Notes: generated by a model not told the origin, from the letters alone. DNA of 64,000 nt from Palsa-892 sp035555855 (GCA_035555855.1 DATMGD010000071.1:186001-250000), one strand, 5' to 3'; numbered from the stretch's first letter, positions 23,885 through 32,430 are shown. A program made the numbers and translations.

Positions 23885-24799
23885 TCAGTGGGAGGAAACC
23901 GGGATTTGGTAACCGGAAACAGCGCGAAGTGCCGAGACCATGCCCGCCAGGCCATCCCAGGACGAGGTGTGGCTTTCTTCAGAAATCGCTTTGATTCCAA
24001 TAGACAAGCCATCACGCGAGCCGCTGAGAAGCGAGCCAAGGAGGTGATGTTGCGCTTCGGCAAGACGGCCAGCCGCTGCACACGAAAGATGTGCGGCGCT
24101 GATAGCATGGGTACGGTGCGGGAGCTGAGGCGCTATCCTCTCCCATACCTTATGCGGCAGAGCACCCCCGCCGATTGCATACAATCCGAGGAGGCTCCCT
24201 GCCAGAAAATCGTCGCCGGAAGGCGTCAGCCCCGGCCCGGCACCGATCAGTTCATCGATACCTGCCGCCGCTTCCGGCGGACAACCGGCCTTCAGCCACT
24301 GCAAATAACGCTCTACCGGTGCGGTCAGCGCGCGAGCCACCATTCCCTTTGGCGCGGGATTCATGGACGCAAAGCAACCGAGACCCTCTGCCGGCGGCAG
24401 AAAATCGCCGAGCAGATCCTCGAGCGCCGCAAGCCCGGCAGCGAGCGTTGCAGGCGACCAATCGGGAAACGGTGCCGGTGTCCAGATACGCGCACGGCCA
24501 ATATCAATCGGCGGAAGATCGCCAAGCCGCAAGGCGTCATGCTCAACCGTAACCGGCTGACCTGGTGCTAGCAGCGATCGCCAGTCTTCAGGGCCTGCCG
24601 TGAAAAGAAAATTGAGCGGACCACGGCCGATCTCGGCTGCGCCGCCGCAGGCCATACCTTCCGCTGTTTGCACATAGAACGAGCGGCGAAAAACCGCCGC
24701 GATCTCTCCGCGACCCGGCGCAAGCACCCGGCGCGCATCGATGCCAATTACATCGATGCCGATCGCATCGGCGGAAGCGAAGGTCGCGGGCGCGTTCAT
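23885..24799 (-). CDS. allH: DUF2877 protein, likely oxamate carbamoyltransferase subunit (AllH-like)
   Basis: 304 residues with the DUF2877 hallmark DELIGAGPGLTPSGDDFLAGSLLGL near residue 190 and an N-terminal SFYVQTAEGMACGGAAEIGRGPLNFLF. The E. coli relative YlbF has been assigned as AllH, a component of the oxamic transcarbamylase that phosphorolyses oxalurate together with FdrA (AllF) and YlbE (AllG). Its ATG overlaps the carbamate kinase stop (ATGA), and all the partner genes lie directly upstream. The gene symbol rests on family and context. Confidence 0.8.
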   Translation of the reverse strand: MNAPATFASADAIGIDVIGIDARRVLAPGRGEIAAVFRRSFYVQTAEGMACGGAAEIGRGPLNFLFTAGPEDWRSLLAPGQPVTVEHDALRLGDLPPIDIGRARIWTPAPFPDWSPATLAAGLAALEDLLGDFLPPAEGLGCFASMNPAPKGMVARALTAPVERYLQWLKAGCPPEAAAGIDELIGAGPGLTPSGDDFLAGSLLGLYAIGGGALPHKVWERIAPQLPHRTHAISAAHLSCAAAGRLAEAQHHLLGSLLSGSRDGLSIGIKAISEESHTSSWDGLAGMVSALRAVSGYQIPVSSH

Positions 24800-25758
24800 C
24801 CTGCCACGATATGCGTGCCGGTCTTGCCAAGGATTGCCGGTAGCGCATGGTCGAGATGACTGATGATCGCGCGCTTGCCGCCACCTTCGATGAAACGGAT
24901 CGCTGCATCGACCTTCGGCCCCATGCTGCCCGGCGGGAAATGACCTTCCTTGTGGTAGGCTTTAATTTCCTCAAGCGAGACTTCCGCGAGATCCTTCTGG
25001 TTCGGCTTGCCGAAATTGATCGCGACGCGCGGCACCGCCGTCAGGATCAGCAGCTCCTCAATGCCGAGCACGTTACCCATGTGCGCCGAAGTGAGATCCT
25101 TGTCGATCACCGCAGGCACACCAGTACGAACACCTTTCGCATCGCGCACCACCGGGATGCCGCCGCCACCGCCGGCGATCACGATCGTGCCGCGCTTCAG
25201 GAGTGCTTCGACCAGCGAAATATCGCAAATGTGCTTGGGCTTGGGCGACGGCACGACATGGCGCCAGCCGCGGCCGGAATCTTCGCGCATCAACCAGTCG
25301 AGTTCGGCCGCGATCTTCTTCGCCTGCTCTTCCTTGAAGAACGGACCAACGAACTTGGTCGGATTCTTGAACGCGGGGTCATCGCGATCGACCTCAACCT
25401 GCGTCAGCAAGCTTGCGACGTGACGCGGATTGCCTTTCTCACGCAGCGCATTCTCGATCGCCTGCATCAGCAGATAACCGATACCGCCCTGACTATGTGC
25501 GACGCAGATATCCAGTGACATCGGCGGAATGCGATCCATCGTCAGCATCTGCCGCATCATGATCTTGCCGACGACCGGCCCGTTGCCATGCGTGATGACG
25601 AGCTCGTTATCAAGCTCGGCAAGCGGCAAAAGCGCCTGTGCCGTCTGGTCGGCGACGTTCTTCTGCTCATCCGACGTGCCGGCGATATCTTCCGGGTGCA
25701 CCGCGTTGCCGCCGATGGCGATAACAAGACGGTGCGGAACCTCATTCAGCGTTCGCAT
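24796..25758 (-). CDS. allK: Carbamate kinase
   Basis: 320 residues of the amino-acid kinase fold: RLVIAIGGNAVHPEDIAG, ELVITHGNGPVVGKIMMRQ, CVAHSQGGIGYLLMQAIENAL, VPSPKPKHICDISLVEALLKRGTIVIAGGGGGIPVV, and AVIDKDLTSAHMGNVLGIEELLILTAVPRVAINFG. It converts carbamoyl phosphate and ADP to ATP, CO2 and ammonia. In this setting it would harvest the carbamoyl phosphate released from oxalurate, hence the AllK (YbcF)-type name; ArcC would be the arginine-pathway counterpart, but no arginine deiminase genes are present. It starts 9 bp after fdrA. Confidence 0.92.
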   Translation of the reverse strand: MRTLNEVPHRLVIAIGGNAVHPEDIAGTSDEQKNVADQTAQALLPLAELDNELVITHGNGPVVGKIMMRQMLTMDRIPPMSLDICVAHSQGGIGYLLMQAIENALREKGNPRHVASLLTQVEVDRDDPAFKNPTKFVGPFFKEEQAKKIAAELDWLMREDSGRGWRHVVPSPKPKHICDISLVEALLKRGTIVIAGGGGGIPVVRDAKGVRTGVPAVIDKDLTSAHMGNVLGIEELLILTAVPRVAINFGKPNQKDLAEVSLEEIKAYHKEGHFPPGSMGPKVDAAIRFIEGGGKRAIISHLDHALPAILGKTGTHIVAG

Positions 25759-25767
25759 AGCCGTTTC

Positions 25768-27276
25768 CTATCCGCTGGTGACAAGCGCCAGAGCGAGCTT
25801 GCAGGCATCCGCGTTCGAAGGCGCGACCAGAATGCCGGCGTCCTGCAGACGGCGCGCTTGCGCCGAACGGATTTGCGGATCCTGTTCGGTACCGCAGACA
25901 GAACCCACGATCAGCGGCGCATCGCTGCCGCGCTTCTCGACGATCTGGACAAGATGCCCGGCAGGATCACCGTGCGCGCCATACCCGATCACGACATCGA
26001 CAAGGATCACGGCAATCGACGGATCCTTGAGCGCGGCACGCAAGGCGTCATCGCGCACCGACGGATCGATCATCGGATGCGGCCGGCCCTTGGTGTATTC
26101 GTCCGAACCAAGGTCGATAATACGTTCGCGGCCGTTGGCTTCGGGCGCAGAGAGATCGGGCACATCCGGAATCGCTGCATTCGAAGCGACCTTGCGGCCG
26201 CCGCCAGCGAGAATGACCTGAGCCTCGGCGCACAACGTGCCGCCCGAATAAAGCCCCTCGATCTTGCTCGCGCCCTTGCGCCTGGCATGACGCTTGGCTT
26301 CCGCAGCAGGGTCGTAACCCTTGCTGATCGGGCGGCCATCGAGCGCAAGCTCCGACGCCTGCTTGAGGGTTGCCGCAAAGCGCGCATTCGGCGGCAGCTC
26401 CGCCGATTTCGCACCGATGAAACAAACAACGTAAGGCTTCGGGCTTTTCGCGATTCGCGCCAGCACTGTCTTGGCGACGTCGGGATGCGGCGGCTTCGAG
26501 ATCAGCACTACCCGCTCGGTCGCAGGGTCAGCATCCAGCGCGTCGATCGCCATCAGTGTTGTGATGCCGCCGATATCTTTCTTGAGATCGCGGCCACCGA
26601 CGCCGATCGCGTGCGAGATGCCGCCGCCCGCTTCAGAAATCAGACAGGTAACTTCCTGGGTGCCGGTTCCCGATGCGCCGATAACGCCGATACCGCCGCG
26701 CTTGACGTTATTGGCGAAGGCAAGCGGCGCACCGTTGATGATCGCGGTTCCGCAATCCGGCCCCATCATCAACAATCCGCGTTCACGTGCGAGTTCTTTC
26801 AGCGAGCGCTCGTCCTCGATCGAGACGTTGTCGCTGAACATCATGACATGCAGATCACGGCTGAGCGCCTTCCGCGCTTCGGCCGCGGCAAAATCGCCCG
26901 GCACCGAAATCAGCGCGAGATTGAGCCCGTCGATACTTTTGACCGCCGCGGCGATGCTGCGCGGCCGCCAGGCTTCGGCTCCTTCGCCTTGTGTCTTCGG
27001 CTTGTCGAGCGCCTTTTCAGCCGCCGCCAGCGCGTCGCGACCCGCCGCTTCGCTTTCGGCACGCACCGCAAGAATGAGATCGTTGCCCTGCGCTTCGGTC
27101 TTGCCGTCCTTCAAAAGGCCGGCGTTCTTCATGATTGCGATATTGGCGGGCGTTCCCATCATCAACGCCGCTTCGGCAACGCCAGGCGATGCCGCCACTT
27201 CACGCGAGATCCGCATCAGGGCTACGGAGTCGAGATAAAATCCCTTGCGGATTTCGTTGAGAATAACGTTGCTCAT
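25768..27276 (-). CDS. fdrA: FdrA-type acyl-CoA synthetase-like protein (AllF-like), lacking the C-terminal domain
   Basis: 502 residues. It aligns with E. coli FdrA through KGFYLDSVALMRISREV, MMGTPANIAIMKNAG, VMMFSDNVSIEDERSLKELARERGLLMMGPDCGT, GGIGVIGASGTGTQEVTCLI, IDLGSDEYTKGRPHPMIDPSVR and GTEQDPQIRSAQARRLQDAGILV, which are CoA-ligase-like Rossmann folds. FdrA is AllF of the oxamic transcarbamylase. E. coli FdrA (about 555 residues, from memory) carries a further C-terminal ~50-residue domain; here the protein ends at ALALVTSG, and that domain is a separate gene at 28535-28723. It overlaps the DUF1116 gene by 4 bp. Confidence 0.88.
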   Translation of the reverse strand: MSNVILNEIRKGFYLDSVALMRISREVAASPGVAEAALMMGTPANIAIMKNAGLLKDGKTEAQGNDLILAVRAESEAAGRDALAAAEKALDKPKTQGEGAEAWRPRSIAAAVKSIDGLNLALISVPGDFAAAEARKALSRDLHVMMFSDNVSIEDERSLKELARERGLLMMGPDCGTAIINGAPLAFANNVKRGGIGVIGASGTGTQEVTCLISEAGGGISHAIGVGGRDLKKDIGGITTLMAIDALDADPATERVVLISKPPHPDVAKTVLARIAKSPKPYVVCFIGAKSAELPPNARFAATLKQASELALDGRPISKGYDPAAEAKRHARRKGASKIEGLYSGGTLCAEAQVILAGGGRKVASNAAIPDVPDLSAPEANGRERIIDLGSDEYTKGRPHPMIDPSVRDDALRAALKDPSIAVILVDVVIGYGAHGDPAGHLVQIVEKRGSDAPLIVGSVCGTEQDPQIRSAQARRLQDAGILVAPSNADACKLALALVTSG

Positions 27277-28523
27277 GACACACCCAATTCTTTTGCGATG
27301 GCGCGCACCGCCTGCGTGAAGCAGCCCATCGGCGCTTTGACGACGCCTGCGCCGACCTGCCCGACGCCGGGCTCCTTATGCGCAATACCTGTATTGATGA
27401 GCGGCACGATGCCGGTTTCGACAACGAGCCGGACGTCAATACCCGTCGGCACGCCGGCGAAATCCATCGCTGCGATCGTCCACTCGGGGTTTTGTCCTAC
27501 GGCAATCTCGCTCATCGACCGCGTGAAATTGGCCGCCGCGGACGGCGCGCCCGCGCCGACGAAACCCGCGACCGCGGGCGCCGCCGCCATCGCGAAGCCG
27601 CCAAGACCGATCGTCTCGACGATCGCCGAGTCGCCCATATCGGGGTTGGCATCCTTTTCCGAATAGCCGGGGAAATAGAGGCCTTCCGGCATCTCGACAG
27701 GCGCCGTGAACCACTGATCGCCCGTGCCGCTCACCCGAATGCCGAAGTCGGTACCGTTCCGGCACATCGCCGTCACGACAGTCGAACCCTTGATGCCTTT
27801 CGCCGGATCAGTCATCGCCTTGCCCATCGGCATCGCGAGATTGAGGAAGAACTGATCGTTCTTGGCGATGAAGGCGAGACATTCGGCGAGTTGCTCCTTG
27901 TCGTCCACGACGCGCGCCAGCGTCGGCGCCACTTCGCGCAAGAACACGCTCGAACAGGCAAGATTGCGCTGATGCAATTCGTCGCCCATCGAAAGGCCGC
28001 GCGCCGTGATCGACTTGAGATCGATGCTGCCGAGCGCGCGGATCGCTTTCGCAAGCTGCGGCCCGAACACATCGCGCAGCCAGCGCAGCCGGTTGAGCAC
28101 GCTTTCGTCGTTGCCGCCGAAACGCATCACCTTGCCGAGGCCTTCGTTGATCGCGCAGTAAGTGCGGTTCTTGAACTTGGTGTTTTCGACGACGAACAGC
28201 GGCATCGACACCGTCGTCATGCCGGTCATCGGACCGACCGCGCCGAAATGATGATTGGGGTGGAATTCAACACCGCCATCCGCCGCAAGCTTTTCGGCCG
28301 CCTTCAGGTCCGGTGCCCAGCCTTCGAACACGATGGCGCCCGCCACCGCCCCGCGCATCGGGCCGCACATCCGGTCCCAGGTGATCGGCGGGCCGGCATG
28401 CAGGATCATCTTTTCCTTGAGGCCTTTGAGCACTTCGCGCGCCGGCAGGATATCGATCAGTTTCGGCTCGCCCTCGAGAATGCGCTTAACCGCTTCCTTG
28501 TTCGCGTCTTCGATCAATTTCAT
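27273..28523 (-). CDS. allG: DUF1116 protein (YlbE/AllG-like)
   Basis: 416 residues. Strong resemblance to E. coli YlbE: LIDILPAREVLKGLKEKMILHAGPPITWDRMCGPMRGAVAGAIVFEGWA, GMTTVSMPLFVVENTKFKNRTYCAINEGLGKVMRFG, MGDELHQRNLACSS, NPDMGDSAIVETIGLGGFAMAAAP and ETGIVPLINTGIAHKEPGVGQVGAG. It is the AllG component of the oxamic transcarbamylase. ATG 28523 follows a GGAG site; the open frame extends further upstream to 29048 but there it runs antisense-like through the small upstream gene and is not coding. It overlaps fdrA by ATGA. Confidence 0.88.
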   Translation of the reverse strand: MKLIEDANKEAVKRILEGEPKLIDILPAREVLKGLKEKMILHAGPPITWDRMCGPMRGAVAGAIVFEGWAPDLKAAEKLAADGGVEFHPNHHFGAVGPMTGMTTVSMPLFVVENTKFKNRTYCAINEGLGKVMRFGGNDESVLNRLRWLRDVFGPQLAKAIRALGSIDLKSITARGLSMGDELHQRNLACSSVFLREVAPTLARVVDDKEQLAECLAFIAKNDQFFLNLAMPMGKAMTDPAKGIKGSTVVTAMCRNGTDFGIRVSGTGDQWFTAPVEMPEGLYFPGYSEKDANPDMGDSAIVETIGLGGFAMAAAPAVAGFVGAGAPSAAANFTRSMSEIAVGQNPEWTIAAMDFAGVPTGIDVRLVVETGIVPLINTGIAHKEPGVGQVGAGVVKAPMGCFTQAVRAIAKELGVS

Positions 28524-28534
28524 TACCGCGCTCC

Positions 28535-28723
28535 TTATACGCCGAGCTTCGCGAGCAGGGTCGCCATTGCCGGGTCGCCGCCGGCGGGCGGGGACCAATC
28601 GACATGCACGACGTCGATGTTGCAGTGCTTGAGATCCTTGACGAAGCCCTCGAGGCCGACATTGAGGACCTTGACCTCTGTCGAGAGCAATTTCTGAACG
28701 GGTGATTTCTTCTCGTCGGACAT
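28535..28723 (-). CDS. Stand-alone FdrA C-terminal domain protein
   Basis: 62 residues: after MSDEKKSPVQKLLSTE it reads VKVLNVGLEGFVKDLK, then IDVVHVDWSPPAGGDPAMA and LLAKLG. The C-terminus of E. coli FdrA, as I remember it, has the same order (VAVINIGLRSFALEL, VVHYQWSPVAGGN, RLLERL). The domain is therefore encoded as the first gene of the operon instead of being fused to the end of FdrA. The ribosome site is AGGAG; the gap to the DUF1116 gene is 11 bp. It probably completes the FdrA subunit in the complex. Confidence 0.75.
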   Translation of the reverse strand: MSDEKKSPVQKLLSTEVKVLNVGLEGFVKDLKHCNIDVVHVDWSPPAGGDPAMATLLAKLGV

Positions 28724-28768
28724 CCTGCGAACTCCTGCGGACTTGGCGGCTTTGGTTTTTCGAGATTA

Positions 28769-28784
28769 GTAAGAGAATTCTTAC
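28769..28784. promoter_or_regulatory. TetR-type operator candidate, operon side
   Basis: The inverted repeat GTAAGAGAATTCTTAC (GTAAGA-GAAT-TCTTAC) lies 46 bp upstream of the first ATG of the FdrA operon. A second GTAA-N8-TTAC site lies between the tetR and oxamate-hydrolase genes, so one regulator probably controls both units. Confidence 0.65.
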
Positions 28785-28833
28785 TTTGTCAATTCGCCGA
28801 ACAGGCCGAATCGGAGCAAGAGCCGGTCCATAC

Positions 28834-28871
28834 AAAGAAAAACCCCGCGTTCTGAAGCCAGAACGCGGGGG
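28834..28871 (-). terminator. Rho-independent terminator after the oxamate hydrolase gene
   Basis: A perfect 12-bp stem CCCCGCGTTCTG/CAGAACGCGGGG with a 4-nt loop is followed on the minus strand by TTTTTCTTT. It separates the HpxW-like gene from the FdrA operon, so the latter has its own promoter. Confidence 0.88.
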
Positions 28872-28920
28872 CGAGTAGCGCCGTAAGGGATAACGGCGCG
28901 CAATGGTTGCGGCGTGATTG

Positions 28921-30513
28921 CTAACGGGCGGCGACGATCCCGTCGCTGCGCGGGTCGCTTGCGCCTTCGAGGAGGCCGTCCGGGTGATGCACGATCGCAC
29001 CGGCGTGCCCCATGAATTCCTCGAACGGCCCGACGACTTCGACGTCATGGCCGCGCGCGCGCAGCGCCTCGATGATGGCAGGATCGAAGCGCGACTCGAT
29101 CTTCAAGTTCGTGCTCTGCGCCCCCCAGGTGCGGCCCAAGAGCCAGCGCGGCCCGGTGACGCATTCCTGCAAGTCTTTGCCGTGCAGCACGTGGCGGCTG
29201 AAAACGACGCCTTGCGTCTGCGGCTGCCCCTCGCCGCCCATCGTGCCGTAGGACATCAACCGCCCGTCGCTAAGCTCAGCCATCGCCGGCTGGATCGTAT
29301 GGAACGGCAGACGCCCCGGCTCGAGCGCGTTCACGCCATCTTCGGCAAGCTCAAAACTCGTGCCGCGGTTCTGCCAGACGATGCCGGTGCCCGGCAGCAC
29401 AACGCCCGAACCGAACTCCCAATAGAGACTCTGGATGAAACTCACACTCAAGCCGGTCTTGTCGGTGGCGGCGAGCCAAACGGTATCGCCCGGCTTCGAC
29501 GGATCCGGCCAGGGCGCGGCGCGCTCGGTCGAAACCTTGCCCGCCAGCTCATTGATCGAGGCTTCGGACAGAAATTCTTCCGCCGGGCGCTTCATGTAGT
29601 CAGGGTCCGTCACATACGCGTTGCGGACGCGGAACGCAGCCTTCGTCGCTTCCACCACGCGATGGACGTAATCGACACCATCGGCGTCTTGGGCCGGATT
29701 CTTGCCGTAGACCGCAAGCAGCAAGAGCGAAGCAAGCCCCTGGGTGGGCGGCGGCAGGTTGTAAATCTTGTGGCCCGCCACGTTGACCGTGAGCGGCGCA
29801 ACTTCGAGCGCCTGATGGCGATTGAGGTCTTCAAGCCGCAGCGGGCTGCCGACGCGCTCAAGATCGGCTGCCATCGAACGCGCAAGCTCGCCGTGATAGA
29901 AATCCTGCAAGCCGGCGGTCGCAAGCCGCGTCAGTGTATCGGCGATCTTCGGCAGCTTCAGCCGCGCCCCCGGCTTCGGCGGCGCGCCATTGACGAGGAA
30001 CGTCTCGGCGAAACCCGGAACGTCGCGCAGCTCGGCAAGCTTGTTCCGCGTATTGTTATGATAGGAGTGCGATACGGGCGCGCCATCGCGCGCATGACGA
30101 ATGGCGTCTTCGAGAAGACGCGCGATCGAAAGCCGCCCGTTATAATCGCGGCGGCTGATCTCGTAAGCACGCTGCCAGCCGTCAACCGTACCGGCAACAG
30201 TAAGCGCCGCTTGCGGCCCCCGCGACGGGATCGCCTGATGGCCGTGATCCGCATACCATTTGCGGCTCACATTGAGGGCCGCGCGTCCGCAGGCGCGGAT
30301 TCCGACAGGCTTTGCGCCCGCCCGGCCGATCAGCCAGAAGCCGTCGCCGCCAAGACCGTTCATATGCGGGTAAACCACCGCGATGGTGGAAGCCGCCGCG
30401 ATCATCGCCTCGATCGCATTGCCGCCGTCGGCGAGTACCGCTAGGCCGGCCTCAGCCGCCAGGTGATGCGGCGCGACGACCATGCCGCCGTAACTTTGTT
30501 TCGTCTGTAACAT
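28921..30513 (-). CDS. hpxW: Gamma-glutamyltransferase-family Ntn hydrolase, likely oxamate amidohydrolase (HpxW-like)
   Basis: 530 residues, the length of HpxW-type oxamate amidohydrolases. The large-subunit part has MVVAPHHLAAEAGLAVLADGGNAIEAMIAAASTIAVVYPHMNGLGGDGFW. The autoprocessing site is PGDTVWLAATDKTG, with Thr344 as the expected N-terminal nucleophile of the small subunit, then SFIQSLYWEFGSGVVLPGTG, NRGTSFEL and MGGEGQPQTQ. No signal peptide is present, unlike periplasmic GGT. HpxW converts oxamate to oxalate and ammonia in purine catabolism. Co-location with an oxalurate-cleaving set supports this over glutathione hydrolysis. It is divergent from tetR with an operator in between. 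Confidence 0.75.
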   Translation of the reverse strand: MLQTKQSYGGMVVAPHHLAAEAGLAVLADGGNAIEAMIAAASTIAVVYPHMNGLGGDGFWLIGRAGAKPVGIRACGRAALNVSRKWYADHGHQAIPSRGPQAALTVAGTVDGWQRAYEISRRDYNGRLSIARLLEDAIRHARDGAPVSHSYHNNTRNKLAELRDVPGFAETFLVNGAPPKPGARLKLPKIADTLTRLATAGLQDFYHGELARSMAADLERVGSPLRLEDLNRHQALEVAPLTVNVAGHKIYNLPPPTQGLASLLLLAVYGKNPAQDADGVDYVHRVVEATKAAFRVRNAYVTDPDYMKRPAEEFLSEASINELAGKVSTERAAPWPDPSKPGDTVWLAATDKTGLSVSFIQSLYWEFGSGVVLPGTGIVWQNRGTSFELAEDGVNALEPGRLPFHTIQPAMAELSDGRLMSYGTMGGEGQPQTQGVVFSRHVLHGKDLQECVTGPRWLLGRTWGAQSTNLKIESRFDPAIIEALRARGHDVEVVGPFEEFMGHAGAIVHHPDGLLEGASDPRSDGIVAAR

Positions 30514-30537
30514 CGGGCTCGACCTTCTCTCACATAT

Positions 30538-30553
30538 GTAATAATTCTTTTAC
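30538..30553. promoter_or_regulatory. TetR-type operator candidate, tetR/hpxW side
   Basis: GTAATAATTCTTTTAC fits GTAA-N8-TTAC, as does the site at 28769-28784. It lies in the 71-bp divergent gap between the hpxW-like and tetR start codons, where a bound repressor would block both. Confidence 0.6.
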
Positions 30554-30584
30554 TTAGCAGCTCGAGTCAAGCGACAAAGCATTG

Positions 30585-31265
30585 ATGCCGTCGAACATGA
30601 AAAAGTCGGCTCCCACCCGTTCCGCCCGGCGGACGAAGGAAAAACGCGGCCGCGATCCGGTCAAGTCGAAGCAGACCATTTTGCAGGCTGCGACCGGCGA
30701 ATTCTGCCAGCACGGCTTCAGCGGCGCGCGTGTCGAAACCATCGCCGCCAAGAGCCGGTCGAACATGCGGATGATCTACCACTACTTCGGCAACAAGGAG
30801 GGGCTGTATCTTGCGGTTCTCGAAGCCGCTTATGCACGGCTTCGCAACCGCGAACACGCGCTCGATCTCGACCGGGCTTCGCCCGTCGACGGAATTCGCG
30901 CGTTGATCCGTTTCACCTTCGACTTTTTCGCCGAGAACCAGGACGTGCTTGCGCTGATCAACAGCGAAAATACCCAAAAAGGCCGTTTCCTGCGCAAACT
31001 GCCGAACGTGCGGGCGATGACAGTCCCGCTCCTCGACTCGATCGGCGTTCTCCTGAAAAGCGGCGTGCAGCAGAAGCACTTCCGGCGCGGCGTCGACGCC
31101 ATCCAGTTTTATGTCTCGCTGGTCGCGCTCAGCCAGTTGCACATCCTGAACCGCTACACGCTCTCCATCATCTTCGACGAGGACATCACCGACGCCGAAT
31201 GGTTGTGCGAGCGGCGCGAACACGTTGAGGAAGTTCTTTTGGCCTACCTCTACCCGGCTCGATAA
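30585..31265 (+). CDS. TetR-family transcriptional regulator
   Basis: 226 residues. After a basic N-terminus, residues ~28-75 form the TetR helix-turn-helix (SKQTILQAATGEFCQHGFSGARVETIAAKSRSNMRMIYHYFGNKEGLYLAVLEAAY). The C-terminal part (FTFDFFAENQDVLALINSENTQKGRF, QFYVSLVALSQLHILNRYTLSIIF) resembles the TetR_C family found in RutR-like regulators of pyrimidine and purine catabolism. It is divergent from the oxamate hydrolase gene and probably controls it and the FdrA operon. The start is ATG 30585 or 30597; neither has a strong ribosome site. Confidence 0.85.
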   Translation: MPSNMKKSAPTRSARRTKEKRGRDPVKSKQTILQAATGEFCQHGFSGARVETIAAKSRSNMRMIYHYFGNKEGLYLAVLEAAYARLRNREHALDLDRASPVDGIRALIRFTFDFFAENQDVLALINSENTQKGRFLRKLPNVRAMTVPLLDSIGVLLKSGVQQKHFRRGVDAIQFYVSLVALSQLHILNRYTLSIIFDEDITDAEWLCERREHVEEVLLAYLYPAR

Positions 31266-31375
31266 TCCGGCTGAAAACGGCCCCAAGACGATCAACTCTG
31301 TCCCGTGCTCTCTTTATAAAGAGCGGACGACCCTCTAAAATTAGGTCCGGGCGCGCGCCTGCAGGGAGAAGTCCG

Positions 31376-32425
31376 ATGAACATGCAAAATATCAAGCTGA
31401 CGAGCCTCGCTCACGGCGGCGGCTGCGGCTGCAAGCTCTCGCCTGCGGTGCTGCAAGAGCTTCTGGCGAACCAGCCGAGCGCCGGCCCGTTCCGCAACTT
31501 GCTCGTCGGCACCGAAACCGGCGACGACGCCGCCGTCTGGCAGATCGACGACAACAACTGCGTTGTCGCCACCACGGATTTCTTCATGCCGGTCGTCGAT
31601 GATCCCAATGATTTCGGCCGTATCGCCGCCACTAATGCGATTTCCGATATCTACGCGATGGGCGCGAAGCCCATCATGGCGCTCGCCATTCTCGGCATGC
31701 CGCTCGAGAAAGTATCCACTGAAGTTGTGCGCGAAATCATCAAGGGCGGTAGCTCAGTTTGCGCGAGCGCAGGCATTCCTGTTGCCGGCGGCCACTCGAT
31801 CGACGCGCCCGAGCCGATCTACGGTCTTGCCGTCATCGGCCTTTGCAAACCCGAACAGGTGCGCCGCAATCGCAACGCGCTTGCCGGCGACGCGCTGATC
31901 CTGACCAAAGGCATCGGCGTCGGCGTTTACTCGGCAGCGATCAAGAAAGGCAACCTCACCGGCGATCTTTATGGCGAGATGGTCGCTTCCACCACGCTCC
32001 TCAACAAGATCGGCATGACGCTCGGCGACGACGCCGATGTCCATTCGGTGACCGACGTCACCGGCTTCGGTCTGCTCGGCCACGGGCTTGAAATGGCGGA
32101 AGGTTCGGATTTGCAGATCACGATCCGCATGGCCGACGTGCCGTTGTTCAAGCAGGCGGAAAACCTCGCCAAACAGGGTTTCGTCACCGGCGCCTCCAAG
32201 CGCAACTGGGCAAGCTACGGCAAGAAAGTCGAGACGCCGGCGGATTTCCCCGAATGGGCGCGCGATCTTCTCACCGACCCGCAAACATCGGGCGGGTTGC
32301 TCGTTGCCTGCTCGCAGAGCCGCGCAGAGAGCCTCGTCAAGGAAATCGTTGCCGCGGGTTATCCCTCGGCGATGGTCATCGGCACGGCGGAGGCCGGCAA
32401 GCCGGGCGTTCGGGTGATCGCCTAG
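31376..32425 (+). CDS. selD: Selenide, water dikinase SelD
   Basis: 349 residues. The N-terminal active-site loop is LAHGGGCGCKLSP with catalytic Cys17 (Cys form, not Sec) and Lys20. The ATP-binding domain has TGDDAAVWQIDDNNCVVATTDFFMPVVDDP and AATNAISDIYAMGAKP; the C-terminal domain has SVTDVTGFGLLGHGLEMA and LTDPQTSGGLLVA. It makes selenophosphate from selenide and ATP for Sec-tRNA synthesis. The ribosome site is GGGAGAAG. It converges with the selB/selC operon and supplies the one step missing from it. There are no mnmH or selenium transporter genes in the window. Confidence 0.96.
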   Translation: MNMQNIKLTSLAHGGGCGCKLSPAVLQELLANQPSAGPFRNLLVGTETGDDAAVWQIDDNNCVVATTDFFMPVVDDPNDFGRIAATNAISDIYAMGAKPIMALAILGMPLEKVSTEVVREIIKGGSSVCASAGIPVAGGHSIDAPEPIYGLAVIGLCKPEQVRRNRNALAGDALILTKGIGVGVYSAAIKKGNLTGDLYGEMVASTTLLNKIGMTLGDDADVHSVTDVTGFGLLGHGLEMAEGSDLQITIRMADVPLFKQAENLAKQGFVTGASKRNWASYGKKVETPADFPEWARDLLTDPQTSGGLLVACSQSRAESLVKEIVAAGYPSAMVIGTAEAGKPGVRVIA

Positions 32426-32430
32426 AACGA

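Noticed and set aside
25588..27666. Plus-strand open frame of 692 codons opposite carbamate kinase and fdrA
   Set aside because: Arg-rich translation without recognisable motifs; the minus strand encodes clear conserved proteins.
28524..29048. N-terminal extension of the DUF1116 protein
   Set aside because: The extension overlaps the small FdrA-domain gene and the terminator; E. coli YlbE starts where the ATG at 28523 does.
31310..31323. Palindrome CTCTTTATAAAGAG upstream of selD
   Set aside because: Perfect but short and A/T-centred; could be a promoter part or operator, with no second copy or regulator to support it.
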